Of a stretch of 64,000 nucleotides of DNA, positions 18,876-28,019 are shown one piece after another; the first letter of the stretch is position 1; the number at the start of each line of letters is the position of its first letter. Below the pieces are notes generated by a model. It was given only the letters and a program-made list of their open reading frames with translations. It was not told where the DNA came from and ran no database searches. Location: positions 1-64,000 of the forward strand of contig PIUA01000027.1 in NCBI GenBank assembly GCA_017577405.1, written 5' to 3'. The translations under genes and the position numbers were made by a program. This DNA is from Bacillota bacterium (GTDB lineage: Bacteria > Bacillota > Limnochordia > Limnochordales > Limnochordaceae).

Positions 18876-19759
18876 TTACGGGGTCAACAGCCGGGGCGTG
18901 ATGATCACCAGCACCTCGGACGCGGTCCGCCGTTCCTTGGTGGACGAGAAGAGGAAGCGGAGGAGGGGCAGATCCCCCAAGACCGGCACCCGGGTCGTCA
19001 CCTGTTCCTCGCTCTCCTGGACCAGACCGCCCAGGGCCAGGGTCTCGCCATCCCGCAACCGCCGGGCTCGTTCTTGAGCTGCCAGTCGAGCCCCAGCTCT
19101 TTGCGCCCTTCTTCGGAGACTTCGGTGACGATGGCCTCGATGGCCACCTGGGGGAGAGGCTGATCCACTTGGGCCAGGTCGGCCTCGATCCGCTCCAGGA
19201 GGTCCGGCGGCGCGGTGATGAGGGCCGTGTTGGTCTCGGGATCGAAGCGGACGTAGTTGGCGTAGTACTCCGAGACCAGCCGGCGGGCCTGGTCGGCGGT
19301 GGCGTGGTTGAGGCGGACGAGCCGGGTCTGGGTAAGCTGGCTGAAGATGGGGCTGCTCCGGTCCGCCTTGCCCACCAGGTAGGTGGTCTCATCCAGCTTC
19401 ACGTAGGTGAAGCCGCCCGGGGCCAGGATCATCTGGAGGGCCTGTTCAAAGGGCACCTCGTTCAACTCGAGGGTGACGAAGCCCTGGACGCCCGGGTCGG
19501 TCAGGACGTTCACCCCCGCCTGCATGGCGATGTCCTGCAGGGCCTGGGTGATGAAGGTCTCGACGAAAATGTTGGAGACGCGCGGTGGCTCCGCGACCGC
19601 AGGGCTTTGGGGAGGGGCCAGGCCCACGTCCTCGGGGAGGCCCGCGAGGAACGACGGATCTCTCCCTTGGGCCGCCCCCGGGGAGGGGCATGCGGTGGCG
19701 ATCACCAGAGCGACCAATACTGCTCCCCACCGCTGCCAGCCATGGTCCTTCCAGCGCAT
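18876..19759 (-). pseudogene. Secretin (PilQ/GspD-like) with internal deletion and frameshift
   Basis: Start at 19759 (MRWKDHGWQRWGAVLVALVIATACPS...), secretin N-domains to '...TEVSEEGRKELGLDWQLKNEPG'; after a frame change at about 19045-19060 it resumes at 'RLRDGETLALGGLVQESEEQVTTRVPVLGDLPLLRFLFSSTKERRTASEVLVIITPRLLTP'. The central secretin core is absent. Confidence 0.85.
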
Positions 19760-19930
19760 ACCTGCAGCACCTCCGTCGATCCAGCTCCGGTGCCGGTGGG
19801 GGACCGGCAGCCCGGGTTCACGGCCCAAGTCAGCTCCCCTCCGATACCGGACCCTCTCCGGGCGAGGCCCCCTGGGCCAGGGTGATGATCCTTTCCTGGA
19901 CCAGCGGGGGTCCATCGGGATAGCGGACGG

Positions 19931-20566
19931 TCACCCGAATTGGATCCGCTGCCAGATCTTCACGCTCTGGCCGTAGTGGAGCTCATTGGAGTTGGGAATG
20001 ACCAGGGGCTCCTGGTTGAGGTCGGCGGCCCGGACCCAACCCCGGGCGTTGGCTTCATCAAAGGTGTCGCCGTAGCTGTACCAGGTCTCGATGGTGTCCT
20101 GGGTGCCCTCGGGAACGTCGGGGCCCAGGTACTGGAGGTCGCCGAAGTCAGCGAAGAAGACCACGACGTCGTTGTTGCTCTTGATGGTGAAGCCGAGGGA
20201 GTCGGAGGCGTACTCACCGGGCTTGAGGATGCGCCAGTCCTTGCGGGTTCCCGTCAGGCTCCACTCGAGCCACTGGGCGAGGGAGGCATGGCTGGTGAAG
20301 GTGAAGTCCCAATAGGCCTTATTGCAGCTGCCTTGGGTGGGCAAGGAGTTCCACGACCGGGCCCGCTGGGTGGCATTGCTCAGGCCGATGGACTGCCACT
20401 CGGCTCCGTCGTCCGGCTCGCCCGTGGTCGTGAGGGGCCGGTAGTAGACCTCGACCTCCTGAGCGCCAGGCGGCAATGCTTCGCCGTTGGGGTTGTAGGC
20501 CGCGACGCTCCCCGCCAGAGCGAGGCAGAGAGCGCCCGTCAGCACGAAGGCCACCTTGCTCCGCAT
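19931..20566 (-). CDS. Secreted hypothetical protein with a TRKDWRILKPGEYA motif
   Basis: Signal peptide MRSKVAFVLTGALCLALAGSVAA; motif shared with the 20655-21407 product. Confidence 0.75.
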   Translation of the reverse strand: MRSKVAFVLTGALCLALAGSVAAYNPNGEALPPGAQEVEVYYRPLTTTGEPDDGAEWQSIGLSNATQRARSWNSLPTQGSCNKAYWDFTFTSHASLAQWLEWSLTGTRKDWRILKPGEYASDSLGFTIKSNNDVVVFFADFGDLQYLGPDVPEGTQDTIETWYSYGDTFDEANARGWVRAADLNQEPLVIPNSNELHYGQSVKIWQRIQFG

Positions 20567-20654
20567 GGCTTCACGAGCTCCTTTCCAATGAGTGATGATG
20601 CTCACGGTTGTGAGGCCGTCGCCTCGGTCGTGCTGTGGTCTCGGTCGTGCCGTT

Positions 20655-21407
20655 TCAACGCATGAAGAGGACCTTCAGCACCGGGTTCGTAGCGGCTCCA
20701 CCGCCGGATGGTCTGCCGGTCTCCCCTCCGCTGCCGGCTGCCCGCCGGCCAGGCTGGACCAGGGGCAGGGAGTGGGGCCGGTCACCATCGCCGGGCTTGC
20801 GGACCCGCCAGTCTTTCCGGGTGAAGGGCACCTCGACCCGGAGCCAGTGCCTCTCCGGAACGCGTACCGGGATGCAGGGGTGGGCGAAGCTGCCCCCCTT
20901 CCACCAGACGGTGAGGGCGGAGTCGAGACAGTACTGGCCTGGCTCGTGGTACTGTTGCTTCCCAGCGGGGTTGCGTCCGGTGCGGAGACGGAAGGTGAGG
21001 CTGGCCGATGCCCCACTGGGCAGGTCGCCGACGGACCAGAGGACCTGAGTGGCCCCCCGGCCTTGGCCGAGCCGGCGGACGTCCACGTGGCCCCGGGACC
21101 CCATGACGGACCGGGGGTCGATCTCCAACTCGGCCCCGTAGTTGTTCCGCAGGGCGACCTGCCGGACCGCGGCCAGGGAGGTGTTGGTCACCGTCCAGAC
21201 GACCTGCCACTCCACCTCTTCACCGAGGGGGACCAGCCAGAAGCCGTCAGCGTCTCGGACCACGCCGTCGGTGACCGCCTCGATCTCGTAGGTGACGACC
21301 AGGGGATGGGAGGCGGCCCCGGCCGGCACGGTGAGGAGGAGGCAAAGGAACGCGGCCCCCACCATGCCCAGGAGGTGTCCTGGAATCCTGCGTCCCTTGC
21401 CAGCCAT
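20655..21407 (-). CDS. Secreted hypothetical protein with a TRKDWRVRKPG motif
   Basis: Signal peptide MAGKGRRIPGHLLGMVGAAFLCLLLTVPAGAA; beta-rich DUF11-like region; the longer upstream ORF extension is antisense-like filler. Confidence 0.75.
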   Translation of the reverse strand: MAGKGRRIPGHLLGMVGAAFLCLLLTVPAGAASHPLVVTYEIEAVTDGVVRDADGFWLVPLGEEVEWQVVWTVTNTSLAAVRQVALRNNYGAELEIDPRSVMGSRGHVDVRRLGQGRGATQVLWSVGDLPSGASASLTFRLRTGRNPAGKQQYHEPGQYCLDSALTVWWKGGSFAHPCIPVRVPERHWLRVEVPFTRKDWRVRKPGDGDRPHSLPLVQPGRRAAGSGGETGRPSGGGAATNPVLKVLFMR

Positions 21408-21562
21408 GCGGCTCACCCTCTCCCCGTGCTCCCAGCCGTGGGCAAGTATAGGGAAAGGGCGCCGGAGGCGACAATCGGCCAGGGGAGCACACCCCCTGGT
21501 CCCAGGGCCCTTGGCCGCCAGGACAACAAACTGACGTTCGATTGGGAGGCGATCGAGGGGGT

Positions 21563-22243
21563 CTAGGAGAGCTGGGGCTTGAGGAGCCCGCAGCGGACCG
21601 CCAGGAGGGCGGCTTGGGTCCGGTCCTCCACGCCCAGCTTCTGGAGGATCCGGGAGACGTGGGCTTTGGCGGTGCGGGTGGAACAGTGGAGGGCGGCGGC
21701 GATCTCCTTGTTGCTCAGTCCCTGGGTGAGAAGGGCCAGGGTTTCCAGCTCCCTGGGGGTCAGGGCCGTCCGGGGCCCTGTCGGCCGGGGCACCCAGGCC
21801 TGGAGGAGGGAGGAGACCAGGTGGGGGGCGGCGGCGGGGTGGAGGTAGGTCTCCCCCCGGCCGACGGCCCTGATGGCCCGTTCCAACTCGTGGGCGACGT
21901 GGTCTTTCCGCAGGTACCCCCTGGCCCCGGCCTCCAGAGCCCGCAGGGCGTAGGGCTCGTCGGGCAGGACGCTGACCACCAGAACCCCGCCGGTGAACCC
22001 CCGGTGGATGAGGCCCCGGGTCAGGTCGAGGCCGTCGGCGGTCCCCAGCTGGAGGTCGACCAGCACCACCCGGGGCTGGAGGGCGAAGGCGTGCTCCAGG
22101 GCGGCTTCGGGCGAGGCGGCCTCGCCCACCAGGCGGATGCTGGGAGCCAAGCTCTCCAGGAGGCTCCGGTAGGCGTGGCGGGCCAGGGGATCGTCCTCCA
22201 CAAGGAGGACGGTGGTGGGCAGGCTGGTGGCCACAACGGTCAC
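21563..22243 (-). CDS. NarL/FixJ-type response regulator (orphan)
   Basis: 'TTVLLVEDDPLARHAYRSLL...PRVVLVDLQLG' and 'LTPRELETLALLTQGLSNKEIAAALHCSTRTAKAHVSRILQKL'; GTG starts at 22243/22234. Confidence 0.93.
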   Translation of the reverse strand: MTVVATSLPTTVLLVEDDPLARHAYRSLLESLAPSIRLVGEAASPEAALEHAFALQPRVVLVDLQLGTADGLDLTRGLIHRGFTGGVLVVSVLPDEPYALRALEAGARGYLRKDHVAHELERAIRAVGRGETYLHPAAAPHLVSSLLQAWVPRPTGPRTALTPRELETLALLTQGLSNKEIAAALHCSTRTAKAHVSRILQKLGVEDRTQAALLAVRCGLLKPQLS

Positions 22244-22490
22244 CTCCCAGGCACGGGGCCGCCAGCCCAGCCGGGTGAGCCGCGGCCGCCTGAGCCGCGC
22301 CCGGGCCCCTGGACCTCCCGGGCGGCGAGAAGCGGGGTGTGCCCCAAACTGAGCACAACGTGGCCCCGAAATCGTTTCAGTCTTCGGATGAATCCCGTAT
22401 TGGGAGTCTACGCCGGGACCCCGGGCCCCTCCTCCTCCGGCGGACGTTTCTGGGAGAGGCGGGCTGGGGGACGGAAAGGCCAGCGGAGAA

Positions 22491-22514
22491 GGGCGGGCCC
22501 GCCAGGGCCCGCCC
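22491..22514 (-). terminator. Hairpin terminator of the 22539-23300 gene
   Basis: GGGCGGGCCC-GCCA-GGGCCCGCCC, 10 bp perfect stem. Confidence 0.65.
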
Positions 22515-22538
22515 CGCCTCAACCTGGAACGCCTCGGG

Positions 22539-23300
22539 CTAGAAGCCGATGGCCAGGCCGCCGTAGAAGCCCGAACGGGTCACATCCCGGCTGATGGCGC
22601 CCTGGAAGGCCACGGCCCGGAGGGTGTCGGCCCGGTAGCCTGCCTGGAGGGAGATGGTGGGGGAGAGGAAGTACCGGGCCTGGAGGTCGTAGCCCAGGAA
22701 GAAGAGCCGGTGGGGGTCCATGGCGTTCATGGTCTCGTCGGTCCACCGGGCCCAGGGTGTGGCCCGCAGGCTGGCCCCCACCGCCAGCTGGTTGGTGACA
22801 GCCAGGCGGGTCTCCAACCCCAGCCCCCAGCCGGCCGCCTCAAAGGGGATCTGCTCGTCGGCCCCGTCGGTGGCCCACTGCCAGGAGACCGCCTGGTGGA
22901 TCAGGCCCAGGGCGACGGGCCAGGGGCTCAGGCCGGCCCACGCCTCGGCCCGGAGCAGGTGGCTGGCGGGCCGGGACGGATCCCGGTCGGCGGGAATCCG
23001 GTTGGCCTCGGTGACCAGGCGGAACTCGGTGCCCGGGGCGAGGCTCAGGGCGGTGGTGATGGCGGTCGTCTCCAGGGGGACATCGAAGGACGCGGTCATG
23101 CCGTCCACGTTGGAGCGGTAGCTGTCCACCAGCCGGTCTTGGCCCCGGTTCACCTCCATGAAGGAGCTGACCGCGCCAGCCTGGGGCGTTGCCGCGGCGA
23201 GGAGCCCGGCCACCAGCAGGCAGACGGTGAGGATGTGGAGCCCAGGCCCGGGCTGGCCGGTCCGGGGCAGGCTCCTGGTTTCGGGCGCCGTGGTGCGCAT
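22539..23300 (-). CDS. Outer-membrane beta-barrel-like protein
   Basis: Signal peptide, alternating beta strands, C-terminal ...SGFYGGLAIGF (terminal Phe). Confidence 0.65.
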   Translation of the reverse strand: MRTTAPETRSLPRTGQPGPGLHILTVCLLVAGLLAAATPQAGAVSSFMEVNRGQDRLVDSYRSNVDGMTASFDVPLETTAITTALSLAPGTEFRLVTEANRIPADRDPSRPASHLLRAEAWAGLSPWPVALGLIHQAVSWQWATDGADEQIPFEAAGWGLGLETRLAVTNQLAVGASLRATPWARWTDETMNAMDPHRLFFLGYDLQARYFLSPTISLQAGYRADTLRAVAFQGAISRDVTRSGFYGGLAIGF

Positions 23301-23331
23301 GGGTCACCCAACCTCCTTTGGGCTTTCGGCC

Positions 23332-24075
23332 TCAGAATTGGTAGGCCAGGCCGAGGGTGTACCCGCTCTGCTGGTACCCCCGCTCCTGGAGGCCCTCAGC
23401 CGGGTTGGGAATCTCGGTCTGCTCCTGGCGGTACCCGGCGTGGGCCTCCAGCCCCCGCCAGAGGTTGAGGCTGGCGCCTACCTGGAACTGGGTGTAGGTA
23501 CCCTGCCGGGTCTGGCCCGCCTCCAGCACCTCCGCCTGGGGCACGTGACGGACGGAACCCTCGAGGCGGACCCGCTTCGAGAGGTTCACCCCACCGGCCA
23601 CCAGGCCACCCAAGCCGGTCACCGTCACCGGCGAGTCCTCCCCTTCGGGAAGGACCGAGTAGACATAGGTGGGCCCGACGGCGGCCCCCAGGAGGGGCAG
23701 GCGGTAGGTGGCCTCCACCCGGTAGCCGGGCACGGGCCAGGTCGCCGCGCCGTCGGCCAGCCCGTCGACGGTCTGGGCCACCTGGTCGGGGGTGGTGGCC
23801 AGTTCACCGGCCACCGTCAGCCGGGGGGTGAGCTCCAGGCCGAACTGGGCCAGGAGCTGGGGCGCGGCCTCGCTGGTCCGGGTGATCTGGCTGCCCGCCC
23901 GGTCCTCCCGGGCCAGGCGGGACAGCCAGTATTCCATGGAAAGCTCTGGGCTGACGGCGAGGACTGCGGGTGCCCGCAGGCTGTAGGCCAGCGCCAGGGC
24001 CATGAGGGCGAAGAGAAGACGGCGGATACGTTGGAACACCTGGTACACCCCTTCTGCGGCATAGATCTGTTCCAT
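23332..24075 (-). CDS. Outer-membrane beta-barrel-like protein
   Basis: Start at MEQIYAAEG, hydrophobic signal region, many amphipathic strands, C-terminal ...SGYTLGLAYQF. Confidence 0.65.
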   Translation of the reverse strand: MEQIYAAEGVYQVFQRIRRLLFALMALALAYSLRAPAVLAVSPELSMEYWLSRLAREDRAGSQITRTSEAAPQLLAQFGLELTPRLTVAGELATTPDQVAQTVDGLADGAATWPVPGYRVEATYRLPLLGAAVGPTYVYSVLPEGEDSPVTVTGLGGLVAGGVNLSKRVRLEGSVRHVPQAEVLEAGQTRQGTYTQFQVGASLNLWRGLEAHAGYRQEQTEIPNPAEGLQERGYQQSGYTLGLAYQF

Positions 24076-24306
24076 GTGGTCGCTCGACTTCAGGTGCGAC
24101 GTGGGGGTACCGGGACGGGAGCCGCCTGCGGGCAGCCCCCCGGTACGCATGTGCAACCGAAGGCACAGACGCCTTCTCTTGGCATGGAAGGGCCTCCTGC
24201 CGGGGAGTCCTGGTGAGGCAGGGAAGACCTGGATGAGGGCGAAGCAGGCCCTGGAGGCGCCCAGCGGTCCGGAGCGCGGTTTGGCCGGGGAAGGAGGGCG
24301 GGCGCG

Positions 24307-25071
24307 GTGGAGCGACCGGTGATCGGGCTCAGCTGCGGACGGCGGGAGGACCAGAGCCAGGCCTTTCTTCATGTGGCCTACCTGGAGGCGGTGGCGGCGG
24401 CCGGCGGCCTGCCCGTGGTGCTCCCGCCCTTGGAGCCCGGGGGGCTGGACCTGGCCCAGGTGGCCGCCGCCCTCCTGGCCCGGGTGGATGGGCTGCTCTT
24501 GACGGGCGGCGATGACCTGGATCCCCGGCACTACGGCCAAGAGCCCGACCCCCGGCTGGGCTGGGTGGATCCGGATCGGGACGCGCTGGAGCTGGCCTTG
24601 GCCCAGGAGGCCCTCCGGCGCCGGACGCCGCTCCTGGCCATCTGCCGGGGTGTTCAGGTGCTCAACGTGGCCGCTGGGGGCGACCTCCACCAGGATCTGG
24701 GCGAGGTCGCCCGCCTCCAGCACAGCCAGCGGGCGCCCCGCTGGCACCGGAGCCACCCCGTTCGGGTCCACCCCGGCTCCCGGCTGGCCCAGCTCTTGGA
24801 CACGCCGGGCGGTGAGGTGGTTGTCAACAGCTTCCATCACCAGGCGGTCCGCCAGGTGGCCCCCGGGTTCCGGGCGGTGGCCCACGCCAGCGACGGGGTG
24901 GTGGAGGCCATCGAGCGGGCTGGGGAGGACCACTTCTGCGTGGGGGTCCAGTGGCACCCGGAGCACCTGGTGGGCCGGTGGCCCGAGCAGCGGGGGCTCT
25001 TCCGGGGGCTGGTGGAGGCGGCCCGGGTTGCGGCGGCACCGCACCGCGGTGAGAGGGGCATCATTCCGTAA
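24307..25071 (+). CDS. Gamma-glutamyl-gamma-aminobutyrate hydrolase family protein (class I GATase, PuuD-like)
   Basis: Intact nucleophile 'LLAICRGVQVLNVAAGG' and 'VGVQWHPEHL'. Confidence 0.93.
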   Translation: MERPVIGLSCGRREDQSQAFLHVAYLEAVAAAGGLPVVLPPLEPGGLDLAQVAAALLARVDGLLLTGGDDLDPRHYGQEPDPRLGWVDPDRDALELALAQEALRRRTPLLAICRGVQVLNVAAGGDLHQDLGEVARLQHSQRAPRWHRSHPVRVHPGSRLAQLLDTPGGEVVVNSFHHQAVRQVAPGFRAVAHASDGVVEAIERAGEDHFCVGVQWHPEHLVGRWPEQRGLFRGLVEAARVAAAPHRGERGIIP

Positions 25072-25088
25072 GAGGAAGGGGGTTCCGG

Positions 25089-25601
25089 GTGGAGCGTTGG
25101 ACGTGGCGAAGCACCAGCCCTGAGGAGACCCTGGCCCTGGGCCGGTGGCTGGGCGAGCGGGCCCAAGCGGGGGATGTCTTCCTGATGGAGGGGGATCTGG
25201 GGGCGGGCAAGACCCTGATGACCAAGGGGATCGCCCTCGGCTTGGGGATCGACCCAGAGCAGGTGACCAGCCCCAGCTTCACCCTGATGCAGGTCCACCA
25301 CGGGCGGCTCCCCCTGTACCACATGGACCTCTACCGCCTGGAGCGGGCGGCCGACGTGGAGGCCCTGGGGCTGGAGGAGTTTTTGGAGGGGGACGGGGTG
25401 GCCGTCGTCGAGTGGGCGGCCCGCCTGCCTGAGGGCCTCCGGCCCGAAGAGGGGCTGGTGGTGCGCCTGGACGTGGTGGACGAGCAGGTCCGGGCGGTGG
25501 AGCTGGTGGCCCGGGGCCGCCGCATGGAAGGGCTCCTGGGCCAGCTGGCCATGGGTGAGGGGGTTCAGCAGGGACCGGATGACGAGCAGCGAAAGGAATA
25601 A
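25089..25601 (+). CDS. tsaE: tRNA t6A biosynthesis ATPase TsaE
   Basis: Walker A 'EGDLGAGKTLMTKGIA', 'SPSFTLMQVHHGRLPLYHMDLYRLE'. Confidence 0.95.
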   Translation: MERWTWRSTSPEETLALGRWLGERAQAGDVFLMEGDLGAGKTLMTKGIALGLGIDPEQVTSPSFTLMQVHHGRLPLYHMDLYRLERAADVEALGLEEFLEGDGVAVVEWAARLPEGLRPEEGLVVRLDVVDEQVRAVELVARGRRMEGLLGQLAMGEGVQQGPDDEQRKE

Positions 25602-26382
25602 TCTTCCAAGGAGCCGGCCCCGCCGGTACGTGCTGGGGCTGGAGAGCTCAGGGCGCCTGGGCGGCGCGGCGGTGGCCGAGGTGGTGGAGGAGGGGATCGT
25701 CCTCCGGGCCGAGCAGTTGGCCGGTGTGGAAGCGACCCACTCGGAGCGGCTGATGCCCGCCCTCCAGGCGGTGATGGCGGCGGCGGGGGTGGAGCCCCAT
25801 CAGGTGGCCGCGGTGGCCGTCAGCCAGGGCCCCGGTTCCTACACAGGGATCCGCATCGGCGTCATGACGGCCAAGGCCTTGGGCTTCGCCTGGGAGGTGC
25901 CGGTGGTGCCCGTCCTCAGCCTGGAGGCCCTCGCCTGGCAGGCCCGGGCGGTGCCCGCGGCGTGGTTGCTGCCCGTCCTGCCCGCCCGGCGGGGCGCCTA
26001 CTTCGGGGCCCTGTACCGGCCTGGGGACGGGGAGCCCGCCCAGTGGGAGCAGCCCGTGCCGCCGGGCCGCTGGACGCCCCAGGAGCTCCTGGCTCCCCTG
26101 GTGGAGCGACCGGGCCGTGTCTGCCTGGTGGGGGAGGGGGCCGAGGGCTTCCACCAATGGCTCGCCTCGGAGGCAGGGGCAGCCTTCCGGGACCGGGTGA
26201 TCCCCGCCCACTGGAGCCTGGACCACCTCCGTCCGGGGGCGGTCGCCCTCTTGGGGGCGCGGCGCTGGCGGGCGGGCCAGGCCCAGGATCCCATGGAGGT
26301 CCTGCCCCGGTACTTGCGGGAGACGGAGGCGGAGCGCCGGGCGGCCGGCGGGGACGACGAGGGGCGGAAAGGCGCAGGCTGA
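25579..26382 (+). CDS. tsaB: tRNA t6A biosynthesis protein TsaB
   Basis: 'VAAVAVSQGPGSYTGIRIGVMTAKALGFAWEVPVVPVLSLEALA'. Confidence 0.93.
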   Translation: MTSSERNNLPRSRPRRYVLGLESSGRLGGAAVAEVVEEGIVLRAEQLAGVEATHSERLMPALQAVMAAAGVEPHQVAAVAVSQGPGSYTGIRIGVMTAKALGFAWEVPVVPVLSLEALAWQARAVPAAWLLPVLPARRGAYFGALYRPGDGEPAQWEQPVPPGRWTPQELLAPLVERPGRVCLVGEGAEGFHQWLASEAGAAFRDRVIPAHWSLDHLRPGAVALLGARRWRAGQAQDPMEVLPRYLRETEAERRAAGGDDEGRKGAG

Positions 26383-26439
26383 GGGGACGTCCCGAGGAAG
26401 GAGGAGCCCGGCCAGGGCTTGGGGCTGGCCGGCACAAGG

Positions 26440-26934
26440 ATGGCGACAGAAGCCAGAGAGTCCTTCGAGGTCGTTGTTGAACCCATGCGCCTGCGGGACC
26501 TGGGGGATGTGCTGACCATTGAGCGGCTCTCCTTTCCCACCCCCTGGTCCCGGTACGCCTTCCTCTCGGAGCTCTTGGAGAATGACCGGGCCTACTACCT
26601 GGTGGCCCGGCTGGTGCCTCCCGTGCCGCCCCGGCCCCGGCGGGCCCGGCCTGCGGGGTACGTGGGGGTTTGGCTGGTCCTGGACGAGGGGCACGTGACC
26701 AACGTGGCCGTCCACCCCGATTACCGGGGGCTGGGCATCGGCCGGAAGCTGATGCTGGCCGTGGAGGACCTGGTGCGGCAGAAGGGCGGCAAGCGGATGA
26801 CCCTGGAGGTCCGCCGGAGCAACCTGATCGCCCAGAACCTCTACCGGAGCCTGGGCTACCGGAGCGCTGGCGTCCGCCGGGGATACTACCGGGACAACAA
26901 CGAAGACGCCTTTATCATGTGGAAGGACTTGTGA
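26440..26934 (+). CDS. rimI: Ribosomal-protein-alanine N-acetyltransferase RimI
   Basis: GNAT fold 'VTNVAVHPDYRGLGIGRKLMLAV', 'LEVRRSNLIAQNLYRSLGY'. Confidence 0.93.
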   Translation: MATEARESFEVVVEPMRLRDLGDVLTIERLSFPTPWSRYAFLSELLENDRAYYLVARLVPPVPPRPRRARPAGYVGVWLVLDEGHVTNVAVHPDYRGLGIGRKLMLAVEDLVRQKGGKRMTLEVRRSNLIAQNLYRSLGYRSAGVRRGYYRDNNEDAFIMWKDL

Positions 26935-26999
26935 ATGGCGAAGGACCGGCGAGTCGGCCGCACGCCAAGCCGGCCGGCGGGAGGACGTGAGGGAGCGGT

Positions 27000-28019
27000 A
27001 TGGCGGGGCTTGCACGAGACGGATTGATCCTGGGCATCGAGACCAGCTGTGACGAGACGGGGGCGGCGGTGGTGGCGGGGGGGACCCGCCTCTTGAGCAA
27101 CGTGGTCGCCTCCCAGGTGGAGATCCACCGGCGCTTCGGCGGGGTGGTGCCCGAGATCGCCTCCCGGCGCCACGTGGAGACCCTCCTGCCCGTGGTCCGC
27201 CAGGCCCTGGATCAGGCGGGCCTCGCCTTGAGCGATCTGGACGCGGTGGCGGTCACCCAGGGGCCGGGCCTGGTGGGGGCCCTGCTGGTGGGGATCGCCG
27301 GCGCGAAAGCCTTGGCCTACGGGGCGGGGCTTCCCTTGGTGGCGGTCAACCATATCGAAGGCCACATCTACGCCAACCGGCTGGATTTCCCCGAGCTGGA
27401 GCCGCCCTTCCTCTGCCTCATCGCCTCCGGGGGCCACACGGAACTCCTGGAGGTGGTGGACTGGGGCGTCTACCGCCGCCTGGGCAAGACTCGGGACGAT
27501 GCGGCGGGGGAGGCCATCGACAAGATCGGCCGGGCCATGGGGCTCGCCTACCCGGCGGGGGCCGAGCTGGACCGCCTGGCCCGGGAGGGCGACCCCGAGG
27601 CCTTCAGCTTCCCCCGGGCCCTCAGGGAGGGGTTCGATTTCAGCTTCAGCGGGCTGAAGACGGCCGCGCTCACCCTCTGGCGCCAGCTCCAGGACCGAGA
27701 GGAGGTGCCCCTGGCCGACTTTGCCGCCAGCTTCCAGGAGGCGGTGGTGGGGGTGCTGGCCGAGAAGACCCTGGCCGCCGCCCGGGAGGTGGGCGCCCAG
27801 GCCATCGCGGTGGCGGGCGGGGTGGCGGCCAACAGCCGCCTCCGCCAGCTCCTGAGTGAGGGGGCGGCGGCCCTCGGCGTGCCCTTCTACGTCCCCCGGC
27901 CCGCCTTCTGCACCGACAACGGGGCCATGATCGCGGCGGCCGGCTACGTGCGCTGGCAGCGGGGGGAGCGGGCAGGCCTCGACCTGAATGCCGTGCCCAA
28001 CCTCAGCTTGGACGGGTAG
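27000..28019 (+). CDS. tsaD: tRNA N6-adenosine threonylcarbamoyltransferase TsaD
   Basis: 'ILGIETSCDETGAAVV', 'VNHIEGHIYANR', 'ASGGHTELL', 'FCTDNGAMIAAAGY'. Confidence 0.97.
   Translation: MAGLARDGLILGIETSCDETGAAVVAGGTRLLSNVVASQVEIHRRFGGVVPEIASRRHVETLLPVVRQALDQAGLALSDLDAVAVTQGPGLVGALLVGIAGAKALAYGAGLPLVAVNHIEGHIYANRLDFPELEPPFLCLIASGGHTELLEVVDWGVYRRLGKTRDDAAGEAIDKIGRAMGLAYPAGAELDRLAREGDPEAFSFPRALREGFDFSFSGLKTAALTLWRQLQDREEVPLADFAASFQEAVVGVLAEKTLAAAREVGAQAIAVAGGVAANSRLRQLLSEGAAALGVPFYVPRPAFCTDNGAMIAAAGYVRWQRGERAGLDLNAVPNLSLDG

Noticed and set aside
23600-24300. Possible c-di-GMP riboswitch or other structured leader upstream of the 23332-24075 gene (GTACCGGG...CCCGGTAC pairing near 24110-24150)
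   Set aside because: No match to conserved GEMM core sequences; simple GC-rich pairing is expected by chance at this composition.
24307-25071. PuuD-like class I GATase as the trans glutaminase for GuaA/HisF
   Set aside because: The active site is intact, but the family normally hydrolyses gamma-glutamyl compounds, and nothing in the sequence ties it to GuaA or HisF. Kept only as a contrast case.
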